Notes: generated by a model not told the origin, from the sequence alone. A DNA stretch of 64,000 nucleotides from Catenisphaera adipataccumulans (GCF_014202755.1 NZ_JACHHK010000004.1:62001-126000), one strand, 5' to 3'. Shown: positions 39,877 through 49,422, counted from the first letter of the stretch. Numbers and translations are program-made.

Positions 39877-40701
39877 ATGCTGCTGATGATCGATAATTAT
39901 GATTCCTTTACTTTTAATGTTGTCCAGGTGCTGGGCACGTTGTATCCGGATATCAAAGTGGTTAAAAATGATGAAATTACCGTGGATGCGATCGAAGCGA
40001 TGCAGCCGCAGGCCATCGTGCTCTCTCCAGGTCCTGGCACCCCGGATCGCGCCGGAATTTGTCTGGATGTGGTGTCACGCTATGCCGGAACGATCCCGAT
40101 GATGGGCATCTGTTTAGGTCATCAAACCATTGCGCAGGCGTTCGGCGGAAAGATCATCAAAGCGAACAAGCCCATGCACGGCAAGGCGTCGGATATCTGC
40201 ATCGATACGGATCATCCATTGTTCTACGGCCTGCCGGATCATATCCAAGCCGCACGTTATCATTCGCTGATTGCCGACCGGCCGTCATTTCCGGATCAAT
40301 TACGGATCATTGCAGAAGATAAAGATGGTCAGATCATGGCTTTGGCGCATCGGGAACTGCCTGTCTGCGGGGTGCAGTTTCACCCGGAATCGATCCTGGC
40401 GGAGCATGGGATCGAGATCTTCCGGAATTTCCTGATCCGGATCGCAGGCATTTCACCGGATGAACTGCCCGCCGTACCGGTGCAGAATGCTTTACGACCG
40501 TATCTGCGCAAGCTGACAGCCGGCGGCAAACTGGATCCTACGGAGCTGAAAGAAGCAGCCGATGTGCTGCGTACCCATCAGGCATCCGAGGTGCAGGCTG
40601 CCGCATTGATGACCGCTTTAAAGATGCAGCATATTGATCTGATCGATGAGCAGCTGGCAGACGATCCTTATATTGCCGGCCTGCTGGCCCAGATTGAATG
40701 A
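39877..40701 (+). CDS. trpG: Anthranilate synthase component II with a TrpD N-terminal fragment fused at its C-terminus
   Basis: 274 residues from ATG 39877. Residues ~1-195 form a complete class I glutamine amidotransferase: IDNYDSFTFN, LSPGPGTPD, the nucleophile Cys in GICLGHQTIAQAFGG, and the catalytic His-Glu in GVQFHPESIL. It provides ammonia to TrpE. The next ~70 residues (NALRPYLRKLTAGGKLDPTE to AALMTALKMQ) resemble the helical N-terminal domain of anthranilate phosphoribosyltransferase, TrpD, then stop without the catalytic domain. The protein looks like the truncated remnant of a TrpGD fusion. The next transcription unit's promoter begins 7 bases after the stop, so the rest of trpD and trpCFBA are missing here. 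Confidence 0.88.
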   Translation: MLLMIDNYDSFTFNVVQVLGTLYPDIKVVKNDEITVDAIEAMQPQAIVLSPGPGTPDRAGICLDVVSRYAGTIPMMGICLGHQTIAQAFGGKIIKANKPMHGKASDICIDTDHPLFYGLPDHIQAARYHSLIADRPSFPDQLRIIAEDKDGQIMALAHRELPVCGVQFHPESILAEHGIEIFRNFLIRIAGISPDELPAVPVQNALRPYLRKLTAGGKLDPTELKEAADVLRTHQASEVQAAALMTALKMQHIDLIDEQLADDPYIAGLLAQIE

Positions 40702-40707
40702 AAAGGG

Positions 40708-40736
40708 TTGAAATATTTTTTCTTTTTTTATAGAAT
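40708..40736 (+). promoter_or_regulatory. Promoter of the leuA T-box leader
   Basis: TTGAAA (40708-40713) and TAGAAT (40731-40736) are separated by 17 bp, immediately after trpG. Confidence 0.75.
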
Positions 40737-40742
40737 AGCAAT

Positions 40743-40952
40743 TAATAAAGCGAGGAATTGGAGCAGTACCTTTGGAACGCGTTGCAGAGACCGGGCGGTC
40801 GGTGAAAGCCCGGACCGGGAAGAGGGGAACTTGCCAAGGAGCTGAAACGTATTTCGGCGTTAACGGAGAATGAAGGGCACAAGTCAATGATGATTTGTGA
40901 ACTAAGGTGGTACCGCGTGCAAGCGTCCTTAGAAATAGGGACGCTTTTTTTG
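40743..40952 (+). promoter_or_regulatory. T-box riboswitch (leucine, CUU specifier) controlling leuA
   Basis: The T-box motif AAGGTGGTACCGCG is at 40904-40917 and the specifier CTT is at 40830-40832 in GGGAACTTGCC, the same context as the CTC specifier of the leuS leader. The terminator AAGCGTCC / GGGACGCTT with seven T residues ends near 40951. Confidence 0.92.
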
Positions 40953-40981
40953 CGTAACAAAAAGAAAAGGAGAGATTTCGT

Positions 40982-42652
40982 ATGATGAACAACAAAAAGT
41001 ACCATAGAGGCTATTTTATGCCTCCGGAACCAAGCTATGATTGGGTGAAAAAAGAGTACATCGACCATGCGCCGACATGGTGCAGCGTCGATCTGCGTGA
41101 TGGCAACCAAGCGTTGGTCATTCCGATGAGTTTGGAAGAAAAACTGGAATTTTTTAAAGTGCTTGTCGACATCGGCTTCAAAGAAATCGAAGTGGGCTTT
41201 CCGGCTGCCAGTGAAACGGAGTTTGAGTTCTTACGTACGTTGATCGAACAAGATTTAATTCCGGATGATGTGACGGTGCAGGTGCTGACCCAGGCCCGCG
41301 ATCATATTATCCGTAAAACATTTGATTCTTTAAAAGGATGCAAGAACGCAGTCGTGCATTTTTACAACTCGACCTCTTTAGCTCAGCGGGAGCAAGTGTT
41401 CAAAAAATCCAAAGAAGAAATCATGAAAATTGCCACGGACGGCGCGAAATTGGTCAAACAGTTATCCGATGAAGCCGGTGCGGACTATAAGTTTGAATAC
41501 TCTCCGGAAAGTTTTACCGGCACGGAGATCGATTATGCGCTGGATGTGTGCAATGCGGTGATCGACATCTTCCAGCCGACACCGGAAAAACCGTTGATCA
41601 TCAACCTGCCGGCGACGGTGGAAATGAGCCTGCCGCATATTTATGCCCAGCAGATCGAATACATGTCCAAACATATGAACCGGCGTGATTCCATCATTCT
41701 GTCGGTCCATCCGCACAATGACCGCGGCACCGGTGTTGCCATTACAGAGCTGGCACTGTTGGCCGGTGCAGATCGAGTCGAAGGAACCTTATTCGGCAAC
41801 GGCGAGCGGACCGGCAATGTCGATCTGGTGACCGTCGCATTAAATATGTATACGCATGGGGTGGATCCGAAACTGGACTTCAGTCACCTGCCGCAGATCG
41901 CGGAAGTGTACGAACGTGTGACCCGCATGAAGATCTACGAACGGCAGCCGTATTCCGGCAAGCTGGTCTTCGCGGCCTTCTCCGGCTCTCACCAAGATGC
42001 CATTGCCAAAGGTATGCACTATCGCGACGACCATCATACCGATGACTGGACCGTACCATATCTGCCGATCGATCCGACCGATATCGGCCGCGTCTACGAA
42101 AGCGATGTCATCCGCATCAATTCGCAGTCGGGCAAGGGCGGCATCGGCTTCATCATGGAACAAAACTTCGGTTATAAGCTGCCGAAAGTCTTCCGTGAAC
42201 AATTCTCTTACTACATTAAGGAAATCAGTGACCATAAACATAAAGAACTGAAACCGGAAGAAATCTTTGATGTATTCAATCATGAATTCGTGAATCTGAA
42301 TGCACCGATCCGGTTGGTGGATTATCACTTTGTGCGCGGTGAGAAGATCTTGGTTACGCTGACGATCAACTTCCGCGGCGAAGAAATGGATATTACCGGC
42401 CGCGGCAACGGCCGTCTGGATGCGGTCGCCAATGCGCTGCGCAAAGGCTGCAATCTGACGTTTGATGTCGTGGACTACAATGAAAGTTCATTAAGTAAAG
42501 GAAGTACATCCAAGGCCGTTTCCTATGTGCAGATCAACGACTGCATCCGGGAAGACCGCTTCGGCGTCGGCGTTGACGACGATATCATGGCTTCCAGTAT
42601 CAAAGCGTTGATCAGTTCGATCAACCGCGCCATCATCCATAAGGAGGACTAA
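40982..42652 (+). CDS. leuA: 2-isopropylmalate synthase (long LeuA2 form)
   Basis: 556 residues. It condenses acetyl-CoA with 2-oxoisovalerate, the first leucine-specific step. DRE-TIM barrel motifs are visible: WCSVDLRDGNQAL with the metal Asp, the substrate region KEIEVGFPAAS, SVHPHNDRGTG with the metal histidines, and ERTGNVDL. The C-terminal ~120 residues form the leucine-binding regulatory domain. The N-terminal YFMPPEPSYDWVKKEYIDHAP places it in the LeuA type 2 group seen in actinobacteria and some Firmicutes. AAAGGAGAG lies upstream. It heads leuA-leuC-leuD-leuB. Confidence 0.95.
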   Translation: MMNNKKYHRGYFMPPEPSYDWVKKEYIDHAPTWCSVDLRDGNQALVIPMSLEEKLEFFKVLVDIGFKEIEVGFPAASETEFEFLRTLIEQDLIPDDVTVQVLTQARDHIIRKTFDSLKGCKNAVVHFYNSTSLAQREQVFKKSKEEIMKIATDGAKLVKQLSDEAGADYKFEYSPESFTGTEIDYALDVCNAVIDIFQPTPEKPLIINLPATVEMSLPHIYAQQIEYMSKHMNRRDSIILSVHPHNDRGTGVAITELALLAGADRVEGTLFGNGERTGNVDLVTVALNMYTHGVDPKLDFSHLPQIAEVYERVTRMKIYERQPYSGKLVFAAFSGSHQDAIAKGMHYRDDHHTDDWTVPYLPIDPTDIGRVYESDVIRINSQSGKGGIGFIMEQNFGYKLPKVFREQFSYYIKEISDHKHKELKPEEIFDVFNHEFVNLNAPIRLVDYHFVRGEKILVTLTINFRGEEMDITGRGNGRLDAVANALRKGCNLTFDVVDYNESSLSKGSTSKAVSYVQINDCIREDRFGVGVDDDIMASSIKALISSINRAIIHKED

Positions 42653-42655
42653 GCG

Positions 42656-43936
42656 ATGGGAATGACAATGACACAGAAGATCCTGGCGGCACATGCCGGT
42701 TTGGATCATGTTGAGGCCGGTCAGCTGATCGAAGCAAAATTGGATGTCGTGATGGCCAATGACATCACGGGGCCGATGGCACTGCCGATTTTCCGGCAGA
42801 TGGCCGACCGCGTCTTTGATCCGGATAAAGTCTATCTGGTTCCGGATCATTTTACACCGAATAAAGATATCAAAAGTGCCGAGAATTCCAAAGCAATCTT
42901 GGATTTCTCGTATGACCAACATTTGACTCATGTCCTGGAACAGGGGAAATGCGGCGTGGAACATGCGATCCTGCCGGAACGCGGCTATGTCACGGCCGGT
43001 GAATGCATCATCGGTGCCGATTCCCATACGTGTACCTATGGCGCGCTGGGCGCCTTTTCGACCGGTGTCGGTACGACCGACATTGCCACCGGTATGGCGA
43101 CCGGAGAACTGTGGTTCAAGGTGCCGTCCGCGATCCGTTTTAAGATCACGGGCAAACCAAGTCCGTATGTGAGCGGCAAGGATGTGATCCTGCATATCAT
43201 CCACGAAATTGGGGTAGACGGTGCATTGTATCAGTCGATGGAATTTACCGGCGACGGTATTCAATATTTAACAATGGACGATCGTTTTACCATCTGCAAC
43301 ATGGCGATCGAAGCGGGGGCAAAAAACGGCATCTTCCCAGTCGACGAACAGACCGAAGCATACTTAAAAGAACATTGTCAGAAACCGCATACTGTTTATA
43401 CCGCGGACGCGGATGCCGTATATGACCGGGAAATCGAAGTTGACTTATCGAAGGTTCGTCCGATGGTGGCTTTCCCGCATTTGCCGGGCAACGGTCATAC
43501 CATCGATGAAGTGGAGCAGATGGACCGGATCAAGATCGATCAGGTCGTCATTGGCTCCTGTACCAATGGCCGGATGAGCGATTTACGCAAGGCAGCGTCC
43601 ATCTTAAAAGATCAAAAGGTCGCTGACCATGTTCGTGTCATGGTCGTACCGGCAACGCAGAAGATCTTCCTGCAGTGCATTCAGGAAGGCTTGGCAGAAA
43701 TCTTTGTCAAGGCCGGCTGTGCCTTCAATACGCCGAGCTGCGGCCCATGCATGGGCGGACATATGGGCGTCATGGCAAAAGGAGAACGCTGCGTTTCGAC
43801 GACCAACCGGAACTTTGTCGGCCGCATGGGCGATACGGAATCGTACATTTATCTGGCTAGTCCGCAGACCGCGGCTGCCAGTGCCATTGCCGGCTATATT
43901 GCCAATCCCGAAACCATAGGAGGTGCGCAAAAATGA
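42656..43936 (+). CDS. leuC: 3-isopropylmalate dehydratase large subunit
   Basis: 426 residues of the aconitase superfamily, converting 2-isopropylmalate to 3-isopropylmalate with LeuD. The [4Fe-4S] cluster cysteines are in [11 protein letters not shown] and in [11 protein letters not shown]. The substrate loop [15 protein letters not shown] is complete. The ~420-residue length is that of the short LeuC2/prokaryotic HacA-like form rather than the ~465-residue E. coli type. AAGGAGG overlaps the leuA stop, and leuC overlaps leuD by 4 bases. Confidence 0.95.
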   Translation: MGMTMTQKILAAHAGLDHVEAGQLIEAKLDVVMANDITGPMALPIFRQMADRVFDPDKVYLVPDHFTPNKDIKSAENSKAILDFSYDQHLTHVLEQGKCGVEHAILPERGYVTAGECIIGADSHTCTYGALGAFSTGVGTTDIATGMATGELWFKVPSAIRFKITGKPSPYVSGKDVILHIIHEIGVDGALYQSMEFTGDGIQYLTMDDRFTICNMAIEAGAKNGIFPVDEQTEAYLKEHCQKPHTVYTADADAVYDREIEVDLSKVRPMVAFPHLPGNGHTIDEVEQMDRIKIDQVVIGSCTNGRMSDLRKAASILKDQKVADHVRVMVVPATQKIFLQCIQEGLAEIFVKAGCAFNTPSCGPCMGGHMGVMAKGERCVSTTNRNFVGRMGDTESYIYLASPQTAAASAIAGYIANPETIGGAQK

Positions 43937-44433
43937 AAGCACGCGGACATGTATTAAAATACGGTGATAATGTGGATACCGATGTGATCATTCCGGCTCG
44001 TTATTTAAATTCCTTTGATGCCGAAGAACTGGCATCGCATGCGATGGTCGATATCGACCCGACATTTACACAGCGTCTGCAGAAAGGGGACATCATGGTC
44101 GCCGGTAAGAATTTTGGCTGCGGCTCGTCCCGTGAGCACGCGCCGTTATGCCTGAAGACGGCAGGGGTTTCCTGCATCATTGCGAAAAGTTTTGCGCGGA
44201 TCTTCTACCGCAACAGTATCAATATCGGCTTTGCGATTTTGGAGTGCCCGGAAGCAGCCGAAGAAATTCAGGAAGGCGATGTGGTGAATGTGGATTATGA
44301 CAGCGGCATCATCACTGATGAAACGACCCATAAAACCTATCAGGCACAGCCGTTCCCGCCGTTTTTACAAAAAATGATCAAGGCCAACGGCTTGGTCAAT
44401 TATGTGAATGAAAAGAAGGGAACGAAAGCATGA
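43933..44433 (+). CDS. leuD: 3-isopropylmalate dehydratase small subunit
   Basis: 166 residues, the small swivel-domain partner of LeuC. The motif [14 protein letters not shown] and the downstream [21 protein letters not shown] are the family signatures. The short length matches the LeuD2 type that goes with the LeuC upstream. The start overlaps leuC (ATGA) with AGGAGG shortly before, and the gene's own end overlaps leuB by 4 bases, so all three are translationally coupled. Confidence 0.95.
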   Translation: MKARGHVLKYGDNVDTDVIIPARYLNSFDAEELASHAMVDIDPTFTQRLQKGDIMVAGKNFGCGSSREHAPLCLKTAGVSCIIAKSFARIFYRNSINIGFAILECPEAAEEIQEGDVVNVDYDSGIITDETTHKTYQAQPFPPFLQKMIKANGLVNYVNEKKGTKA

Positions 44434-45521
44434 AAAAGAATATCGCGGTCATCAAGGGTGACGGCATCGGACCGGAAATTGTCAATGAAGCATTGAAGGT
44501 CCTCCATGTCATTGAAAAAAAATACAACCATACATTTCAGCTGACCGAAGTACTGGCCGGCGGTGCGGCGATCGATGCGACGGGAAACTGTCTGCCGCAG
44601 GAATCTATCGATCAGTTACTGGCCAGCGACAGCGTCCTGCTCGGAGCGGTCGGCGGGCCGAAATATGACAGCCAGCCGCCGGAAAACCGTCCGGAAAAGG
44701 CATTGCTCCGTATTCGCAGCACGTTGGGGTTATTTGCGAATATGCGGCCGGCAAAATTATATCCGCAGCTGCGGGAAGCCAGTCCGTTAAAAGATGAATT
44801 AGTGGATGAAGGCATCGATTTTGTGGTCGTGCGCGAACTGACGGGCGGAATTTATTTTGGCAAACATGAAACGTGGACCGAAAACGGTCAGGAAACCGCA
44901 CAGGATATCATGAAATACAGCACGGCTGAGATCCGCCGTATTGCCAAGGTGGCATTTGATACGGCGATGGTCCGCCGCAAGCATGTGACTTGTGTGGATA
45001 AGGCCAATGTCCTGGACACGTCCAAGCTCTGGCGCCGGACGGTTCGTGAAATGGCCAAAGACTATCCGGAAGTCACGCTGGATTTTATGTATGTCGATAA
45101 TGCGGCGATGCAGATCTGCCGCAAGCCGAGCCAGTTTGACGTGATCTTGACCGAAAATATGTTCGGCGATATCTTAAGCGATGAAGCCAGCATGATCACG
45201 GGTACGATCGGTACCATTCCTTCTTCTTCTTTAGGCGAAACATCCCGCGGTATGTATGAACCGATCCACGGATCGGCACCGGACATTGCCGGCCAGGATA
45301 TTGCTGATCCGCTGGGAACGATTCTGTCAGTGGGAATGATGCTGAAGTATTCCTTCGGACTTGAACAAGAAGCCGAGGACATCGACCGCGCGGTCAATGC
45401 GGTGCTGAATGCCGGTTACCGCACACCTGACATGATGAGCGAAGGCATGAAAAAAGTCTCCTGCCATCAAATGGGTGATCTTGTCGCAACCGAGATTGAA
45501 AACAATTGTAAAGAAATGTAA
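44430..45521 (+). CDS. leuB: 3-isopropylmalate dehydrogenase
   Basis: 363 residues. It oxidatively decarboxylates 3-isopropylmalate with NAD+ to give 2-oxoisocaproate. Motifs are KGDGIGPEIV, the ANMRPAKLYPQL and VRELTGGIYFG substrate regions, the metal-binding Asp residues in NMFGDILSDEASMITGTIG, and the NAD site EPIHGSAPDIAGQDIADPLGTI. It overlaps leuD by 4 bases, is last in the leu operon, and is followed about 60 bases later by ilvE, which catalyses the final transamination. Confidence 0.97.
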   Translation: MKKNIAVIKGDGIGPEIVNEALKVLHVIEKKYNHTFQLTEVLAGGAAIDATGNCLPQESIDQLLASDSVLLGAVGGPKYDSQPPENRPEKALLRIRSTLGLFANMRPAKLYPQLREASPLKDELVDEGIDFVVVRELTGGIYFGKHETWTENGQETAQDIMKYSTAEIRRIAKVAFDTAMVRRKHVTCVDKANVLDTSKLWRRTVREMAKDYPEVTLDFMYVDNAAMQICRKPSQFDVILTENMFGDILSDEASMITGTIGTIPSSSLGETSRGMYEPIHGSAPDIAGQDIADPLGTILSVGMMLKYSFGLEQEAEDIDRAVNAVLNAGYRTPDMMSEGMKKVSCHQMGDLVATEIENNCKEM

Positions 45522-45530
45522 ATATTTACA

Positions 45531-45559
45531 TTGACGAATTTATCTCATAGGAGTATTTT
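45531..45559 (+). promoter_or_regulatory. Candidate promoter of ilvE
   Basis: TTGACG (45531-45536) and TATTTT (45554-45559) are 17 bp apart in the leuB-ilvE spacer. ilvE may also be reached by readthrough from leuB, since no terminator is visible. Confidence 0.5.
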
Positions 45560-45582
45560 TAAGGAGTAGTGGAGGAATTTCT

Positions 45583-46647
45583 ATGGAAATTAAGGTAGTT
45601 AAAACGGATCACTTGAAACCGAAACCGACCGGTGCGCTGGGCTTCGGTACATATTATGCAGATTACATGTTTGTTTACGATTATGATGAAGACCAGGGCG
45701 GCTGGCATGATGCCCGCATCGTTCCGTATGGTCCGATGGAAATGGATCCAGCATCGATGGTCCTGCATTATGCACAGGAGACCTTTGAAGGTTTAAAAGC
45801 TTATAAAGCCAAAGACGGCCGTGTGCTGCTGTTCCGTCCGGAAATGAACGCTCGTCGTTTCCAGAACAGCAACAAGCGTTTGAGCATGCCGACGCTGCCG
45901 GAAGAAGACTTTGTGCAGGCGGTCAATGACTTGGTCAAATTTCAGGAAGACTGGATCCCGACCGGAGAAGGCGAATCATTGTACATTCGTCCGTTCATGT
46001 ATGCAACAGAAGTTGCGGTCGGTGTACATCCGGCAAGATCTTATAAATTTATGATCATCTTATCACCGGTTGGTGCGTACTATCCGGAAGGTGTCAATCC
46101 AGTTAAGATTTATGTCGAAGACGAATATGTCCGTGCAACCTTGGGCGGTACCGGATTTACAAAATGCGGCGGCAACTATGCCGGCAGTTTGGCGGCACAG
46201 GTCAAGGCCGAAAAATTGGGTTATACCCAGGTTTTATGGCTGGACGGTGTGCATCGTCAGTACGTCGAAGAAGTTGGCTCGATGAACGTCATGTTCAAGA
46301 TCAACGGCAAGATCATCACAGCACCTGCAGGAAAAACGGTCCTGCCGGGCGTTACCCGCGATTCCATCATTCATTTACTGAAAGACTGGGGTTATGAAGT
46401 GGAAGAAAAACATTTGGATATCAAAGATCTGATGAAAGCCGGCGAGGACGGAACCTTGGAAGAAGCCTGGGGTACCGGAACGGCTGCCGTGATTTCACCG
46501 ATCGGTGAACTGTACTTCAAGGGTGAAAAAGTGCAGATCAACAACTTCAAGACTGGTGAGTTAACGCAGAAATTATATGATACGTTGACAGGTATCCAAT
46601 GGGGCGTTTTACCAGATAAATTCCACTGGACACACGAAGTGAAATAG
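45583..46647 (+). CDS. ilvE: Branched-chain amino acid aminotransferase
   Basis: 354 residues, a fold-type IV PLP enzyme of the longer (group II) form. It catalyses the last step of leucine, isoleucine and valine synthesis with glutamate. Motifs are LHYAQETFEGLKAYK, FRPEMNARRFQNSNKR, the PLP-lysine region GGNYAGSLAAQVKAEKLGY, and the C-terminal phosphate-binding EAWGTGTAAVISPIGEL. Tandem ribosome sites (AAGGAG, GGAGG) precede the ATG. It is placed between the leu operon and a terminator, completing the branched-chain set with the ilv operon on the opposite strand. Confidence 0.97.
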   Translation: MEIKVVKTDHLKPKPTGALGFGTYYADYMFVYDYDEDQGGWHDARIVPYGPMEMDPASMVLHYAQETFEGLKAYKAKDGRVLLFRPEMNARRFQNSNKRLSMPTLPEEDFVQAVNDLVKFQEDWIPTGEGESLYIRPFMYATEVAVGVHPARSYKFMIILSPVGAYYPEGVNPVKIYVEDEYVRATLGGTGFTKCGGNYAGSLAAQVKAEKLGYTQVLWLDGVHRQYVEEVGSMNVMFKINGKIITAPAGKTVLPGVTRDSIIHLLKDWGYEVEEKHLDIKDLMKAGEDGTLEEAWGTGTAAVISPIGELYFKGEKVQINNFKTGELTQKLYDTLTGIQWGVLPDKFHWTHEVK

Positions 46648-46654
46648 CTGATCG

Positions 46655-46683
46655 ACCGGACCGGAACGGCCCGGTTTTTTTTT
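46655..46683 (+). terminator. Intrinsic terminator after ilvE
   Basis: ACCGG-A-CC (46655-46662) pairs with GG-C-CCGGT (46668-46675) with one mismatch and is followed by nine T residues. Confidence 0.75.
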
Positions 46684-46733
46684 CATGCGGTTGACACATA
46701 TGATAGAATGAAAAATATCTATGGGGGTTTGAT

Positions 46734-47309
46734 ATGAACAAAGATCGATTGATCGCATTTACGGATGCCATATTAGCGATCATCATGACGATCCTGGTCC
46801 TGGAACTGGATAAGCCGGCCGCGCCGAGCGTGTCGGCATTCTGGGATCTGCGGACAAGCTTTTTTTCTTACGCCTTGTCTTTTTTCTGGCTGGGCTCGCT
46901 GTGGGTCGGTCTCAACAGTATTTGGGAACAAGTACGGCGGATCGATTCAACGGTCATCTGGCTGAATCTGCTCCTGCTGTTTCTGGCTTCTTTGATCCCG
47001 TATGCTACGTCACTTTGCAGTGATTATTTTTACGATCCGGTGATGCAGGGATTTTACGGGATCGTCGTCATTGCGATGACCGTGTGCAATTATTTTCTGC
47101 ACAAAGCGCTGGACCGACCCAATGCGGATGCTGAAAATTTACTGCAGGCGACAGCCGCATATCGCAAAATACTCATTCCGGATATATTGATCAAAGTTAC
47201 TGGTTTGATTCTTTCCTTGTTGATTTATCCGCCGCTGATGATGTACAGTGTATTGATTGCAGCCGTCTATATTCTGACAATGAAACACATCCAGGAAAAA
47301 CGGGCATAA
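46734..47309 (+). CDS. TMEM175/DUF1211-family membrane protein (putative potassium channel)
   Basis: 191 residues with about six hydrophobic helices. The first helix carries RLIAFTDAILAIIMTILVLEL, matching the TMEM175 signature R-x3-F(S/T)D. Bacterial TMEM175 proteins are tetrameric K+ channels in the cytoplasmic membrane in which this helix lines the pore. The Thr in FTD replaces the more common Ser. Its start is ATG 46734, behind GGGGGT. A TTGACA at 46691 and TAGAAT at 46704 are close by but badly spaced for one promoter. Physiological role is not known. Confidence 0.82.
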   Translation: MNKDRLIAFTDAILAIIMTILVLELDKPAAPSVSAFWDLRTSFFSYALSFFWLGSLWVGLNSIWEQVRRIDSTVIWLNLLLLFLASLIPYATSLCSDYFYDPVMQGFYGIVVIAMTVCNYFLHKALDRPNADAENLLQATAAYRKILIPDILIKVTGLILSLLIYPPLMMYSVLIAAVYILTMKHIQEKRA

Positions 47310-47311
47310 GA

Positions 47312-47343
47312 AAGCCGGCGGATTTTTTTCCGCCGGTCTTTTA
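47312..47343. terminator. Bidirectional terminator between convergent genes
   Basis: CCGGCGGA and TCCGCCGG form an 8-bp stem (47315-47322 with 47329-47336) with a T-loop. A short T-run follows on the plus strand and a weaker one on the minus strand, between the channel gene and purC. Confidence 0.7.
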
Positions 47344-48210
47344 TAATGTCTTGCCCGTCAGCATCGTATAGGCTTCTTTGTATTTCGCGATCGTCTTATC
47401 GATGACATCCTGCGGCAGTTTATAATCACTGTCCGGATGGGCTTTCAGCCAGTCGCGGACGAACTGCTTATCAAAGGATGGCTGCGAATGGCCCGGTTCA
47501 TAGCCGTCGGCCGGCCAGAAGCGGGAACTGTCCGGTGTCAGCATCTCATCACCCAGGACCACATTGCCGTTTTCGTCCAGGCCAAATTCAAATTTCGTAT
47601 CGGCAATGATGATGCCCTTGGTCAAAGCGTAATCGGCACATTTTTTATATAGTGCGATCGTATAGTCGCGGATCTTTTCCGCGTATTCCTTGCCGCGGCC
47701 CGGGAAGGCTTTTTCCAGTACGTCGATGCTCTTTTCAAAACTGATGTTTTCATCGTGGTCACCCAGGTCTGCTTTGGTGCTCGGTGTATAGATCGGTTCC
47801 GGCAGCTTGTCGCATTCTTTCAGACCTTCCGGCAGCTGAATGCCGCAGACGGTGCCGTTCTTTTGATAACTTGCCCAGCCGCTGCCGGTGATATATCCGC
47901 GTACGATGCACTCGATCGGGATCATCTTTAATTTCTTGCACAACATGGAATTTCCGATAAATTGTTCCTGACGGAAGAATTCCGGCATATCGTTGTTGTC
48001 GACGGAAATCATGTGATTGCTGACGATGTCCTTGGTATAGTCAAACCAGAACTTGGACATCTGGGTCAGCACGGTTCCTTTTTGTGTGATCTTGTTTTTC
48101 AAGATGACATCGAATGCGGAAATACGATCGGTGGCGACCATGATCAAGGTATCGCCGTTGTCATATATTTCTCTGACTTTTCCCTCTTTGAAAGGTTGAT
48201 AGGTTTTCAT
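47341..48210 (-). CDS. purC: Phosphoribosylaminoimidazole-succinocarboxamide synthase (SAICAR synthetase)
   Basis: 289 residues. It ligates aspartate to carboxyaminoimidazole ribotide with ATP in de novo purine synthesis. Recognisable motifs are [28 protein letters not shown] at the N-terminus, [27 protein letters not shown]-like sequence ([14 protein letters not shown]) and [13 protein letters not shown] with the catalytic residues. The length fits the yeast-like longer form. No other pur genes are present nearby, so it is an isolated copy, possibly co-transcribed with apbE upstream. AGGAGG precedes the ATG. Confidence 0.96.
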   Translation of the reverse strand: MKTYQPFKEGKVREIYDNGDTLIMVATDRISAFDVILKNKITQKGTVLTQMSKFWFDYTKDIVSNHMISVDNNDMPEFFRQEQFIGNSMLCKKLKMIPIECIVRGYITGSGWASYQKNGTVCGIQLPEGLKECDKLPEPIYTPSTKADLGDHDENISFEKSIDVLEKAFPGRGKEYAEKIRDYTIALYKKCADYALTKGIIIADTKFEFGLDENGNVVLGDEMLTPDSSRFWPADGYEPGHSQPSFDKQFVRDWLKAHPDSDYKLPQDVIDKTIAKYKEAYTMLTGKTL

Positions 48211-48251
48211 TTTGTTTCCTCCTATATGCCTTTAGTATAAGTCATTTTGGT

Positions 48252-49361
48252 CTAATAAGAAACGGAAATTTTATCTTTCATATTGTCGGTCGCATAAATA
48301 TAAAAGCCATCGCTCTTCAGATCCGGTGAATCATCCGGGGCCTGGGATTTTGTGAAGATCCATACTGCGCCGATCTTTTCTTTCTCTGCGAGCTTCTTTC
48401 CATCTTCATAATTCAGACAATAAAGGGCGGTGCTCAGCGCATCAGCCTTGCCTGAATCGGAGCAGACCACGGTGACCGAACGGCAGTAATTGGCCGGATA
48501 ACCGGTCGTGAAGTCAATGATGTGGCTGTATTTCTTTTTGCCGACCTTGTAGTACCGTTGGTAATCCCCGCTGGTGACGATAGCATCATCTGAATCGGTT
48601 TCATAAGTGATCAGAGCGGTGTTGCCGTCAGGATTCTGAATACCGATCTTCCAGTCGCTGCCGTCACTTTTTGCACCGAGGATCACGACGTTGCCGCCGG
48701 CATTGATGAAGCCGTTTTTCAGACCGCGTTTATTTAGTTCCTCTTTGACCAGCTGGGAAGTATAGCCTTTGGCGATGCCGCCTAGGTCCAGCTTGAGTTC
48801 CGGATCGGTAAAACGGATCGTATTGCCTTCAATAATGACCTTGTCGCTGCCTGCATGGGTCAGGGCTTCCTGCAGCTGTGCATCATCCGGCAGCTTGCCG
48901 GATTTGCCTTCGTCATTAAGCTGGATGCCTTCTTCCCGATAGGTATGCCAGATACTCATGATATCGCCCTGCGTGATGTCAAATTGGCTGCAGGTCTCGT
49001 TCATCTGGAGGCCCAGTTCAATACAGTCGGTCAGGTCGGGATCGACTTCTACGGCATGATCATAGGCTTCCTGGTTCAGCGTGTAAACATTGTTGACGCC
49101 TTTATAGGAATTATATGCATCATATAGTTTATTGTAATGTTTATACATTTTTCGGACGATTTTTGTATATTTGTCAAAATCTTCTTTTGAACAGGTCGCC
49201 TTAAAAGTGATGGAGGTATCAAAACCGACATCGGTCATCGTGATACTGCGTTCCCGCACGGCGTTGTCATCCGGGCGGTTGTTCAGGTAAAAGACGATGC
49301 TGACGACCAAGATCAGAAAGCACAAAGAAACCGCAAGCCAGTTCTTCATTGTTTTTTTCAT
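48252..49361 (-). CDS. apbE: ApbE-type FAD:protein FMN transferase
   Basis: 369 residues with an N-terminal signal anchor (residues ~8-27) and no lipobox Cys, so the domain faces outside while remaining tethered. ApbE motifs are present: LDLGGIAKGY, NAGGNVVILG, HIIDFTTGYPA and KADALSTALYCLN. The enzyme transfers FMN from FAD to a Thr in S-G-A-T-type motifs. Such motifs occur in RnfG (residues 146-149) and RnfD (152-155) encoded divergently 118 bases away, which makes those subunits the likely substrates. The divergent promoters suggest shared timing with the Rnf operon. Confidence 0.93.
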   Translation of the reverse strand: MKKTMKNWLAVSLCFLILVVSIVFYLNNRPDDNAVRERSITMTDVGFDTSITFKATCSKEDFDKYTKIVRKMYKHYNKLYDAYNSYKGVNNVYTLNQEAYDHAVEVDPDLTDCIELGLQMNETCSQFDITQGDIMSIWHTYREEGIQLNDEGKSGKLPDDAQLQEALTHAGSDKVIIEGNTIRFTDPELKLDLGGIAKGYTSQLVKEELNKRGLKNGFINAGGNVVILGAKSDGSDWKIGIQNPDGNTALITYETDSDDAIVTSGDYQRYYKVGKKKYSHIIDFTTGYPANYCRSVTVVCSDSGKADALSTALYCLNYEDGKKLAEKEKIGAVWIFTKSQAPDDSPDLKSDGFYIYATDNMKDKISVSY

Positions 49362-49384
49362 AGTGTTGATCCTTTCAAAAAAAT

Positions 49385-49413
49385 ATTATAGCGTATCTGT
49401 TCTTTGGTTGCAT
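49385..49413 (-). promoter_or_regulatory. Promoter of apbE
   Basis: On the minus strand TATAAT (49385-49390) is preceded by ATGCAA (49408-49413) at 17 bp; the -35 is weak. Confidence 0.5.
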
Positions 49414-49422
49414 GAAAATTGC

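Noticed and set aside
46691-46709. TTGACA and TAGAAT before the TMEM175 gene as one promoter
   Set aside because: They are only 7 bp apart; at most one of them is used with a different partner element.
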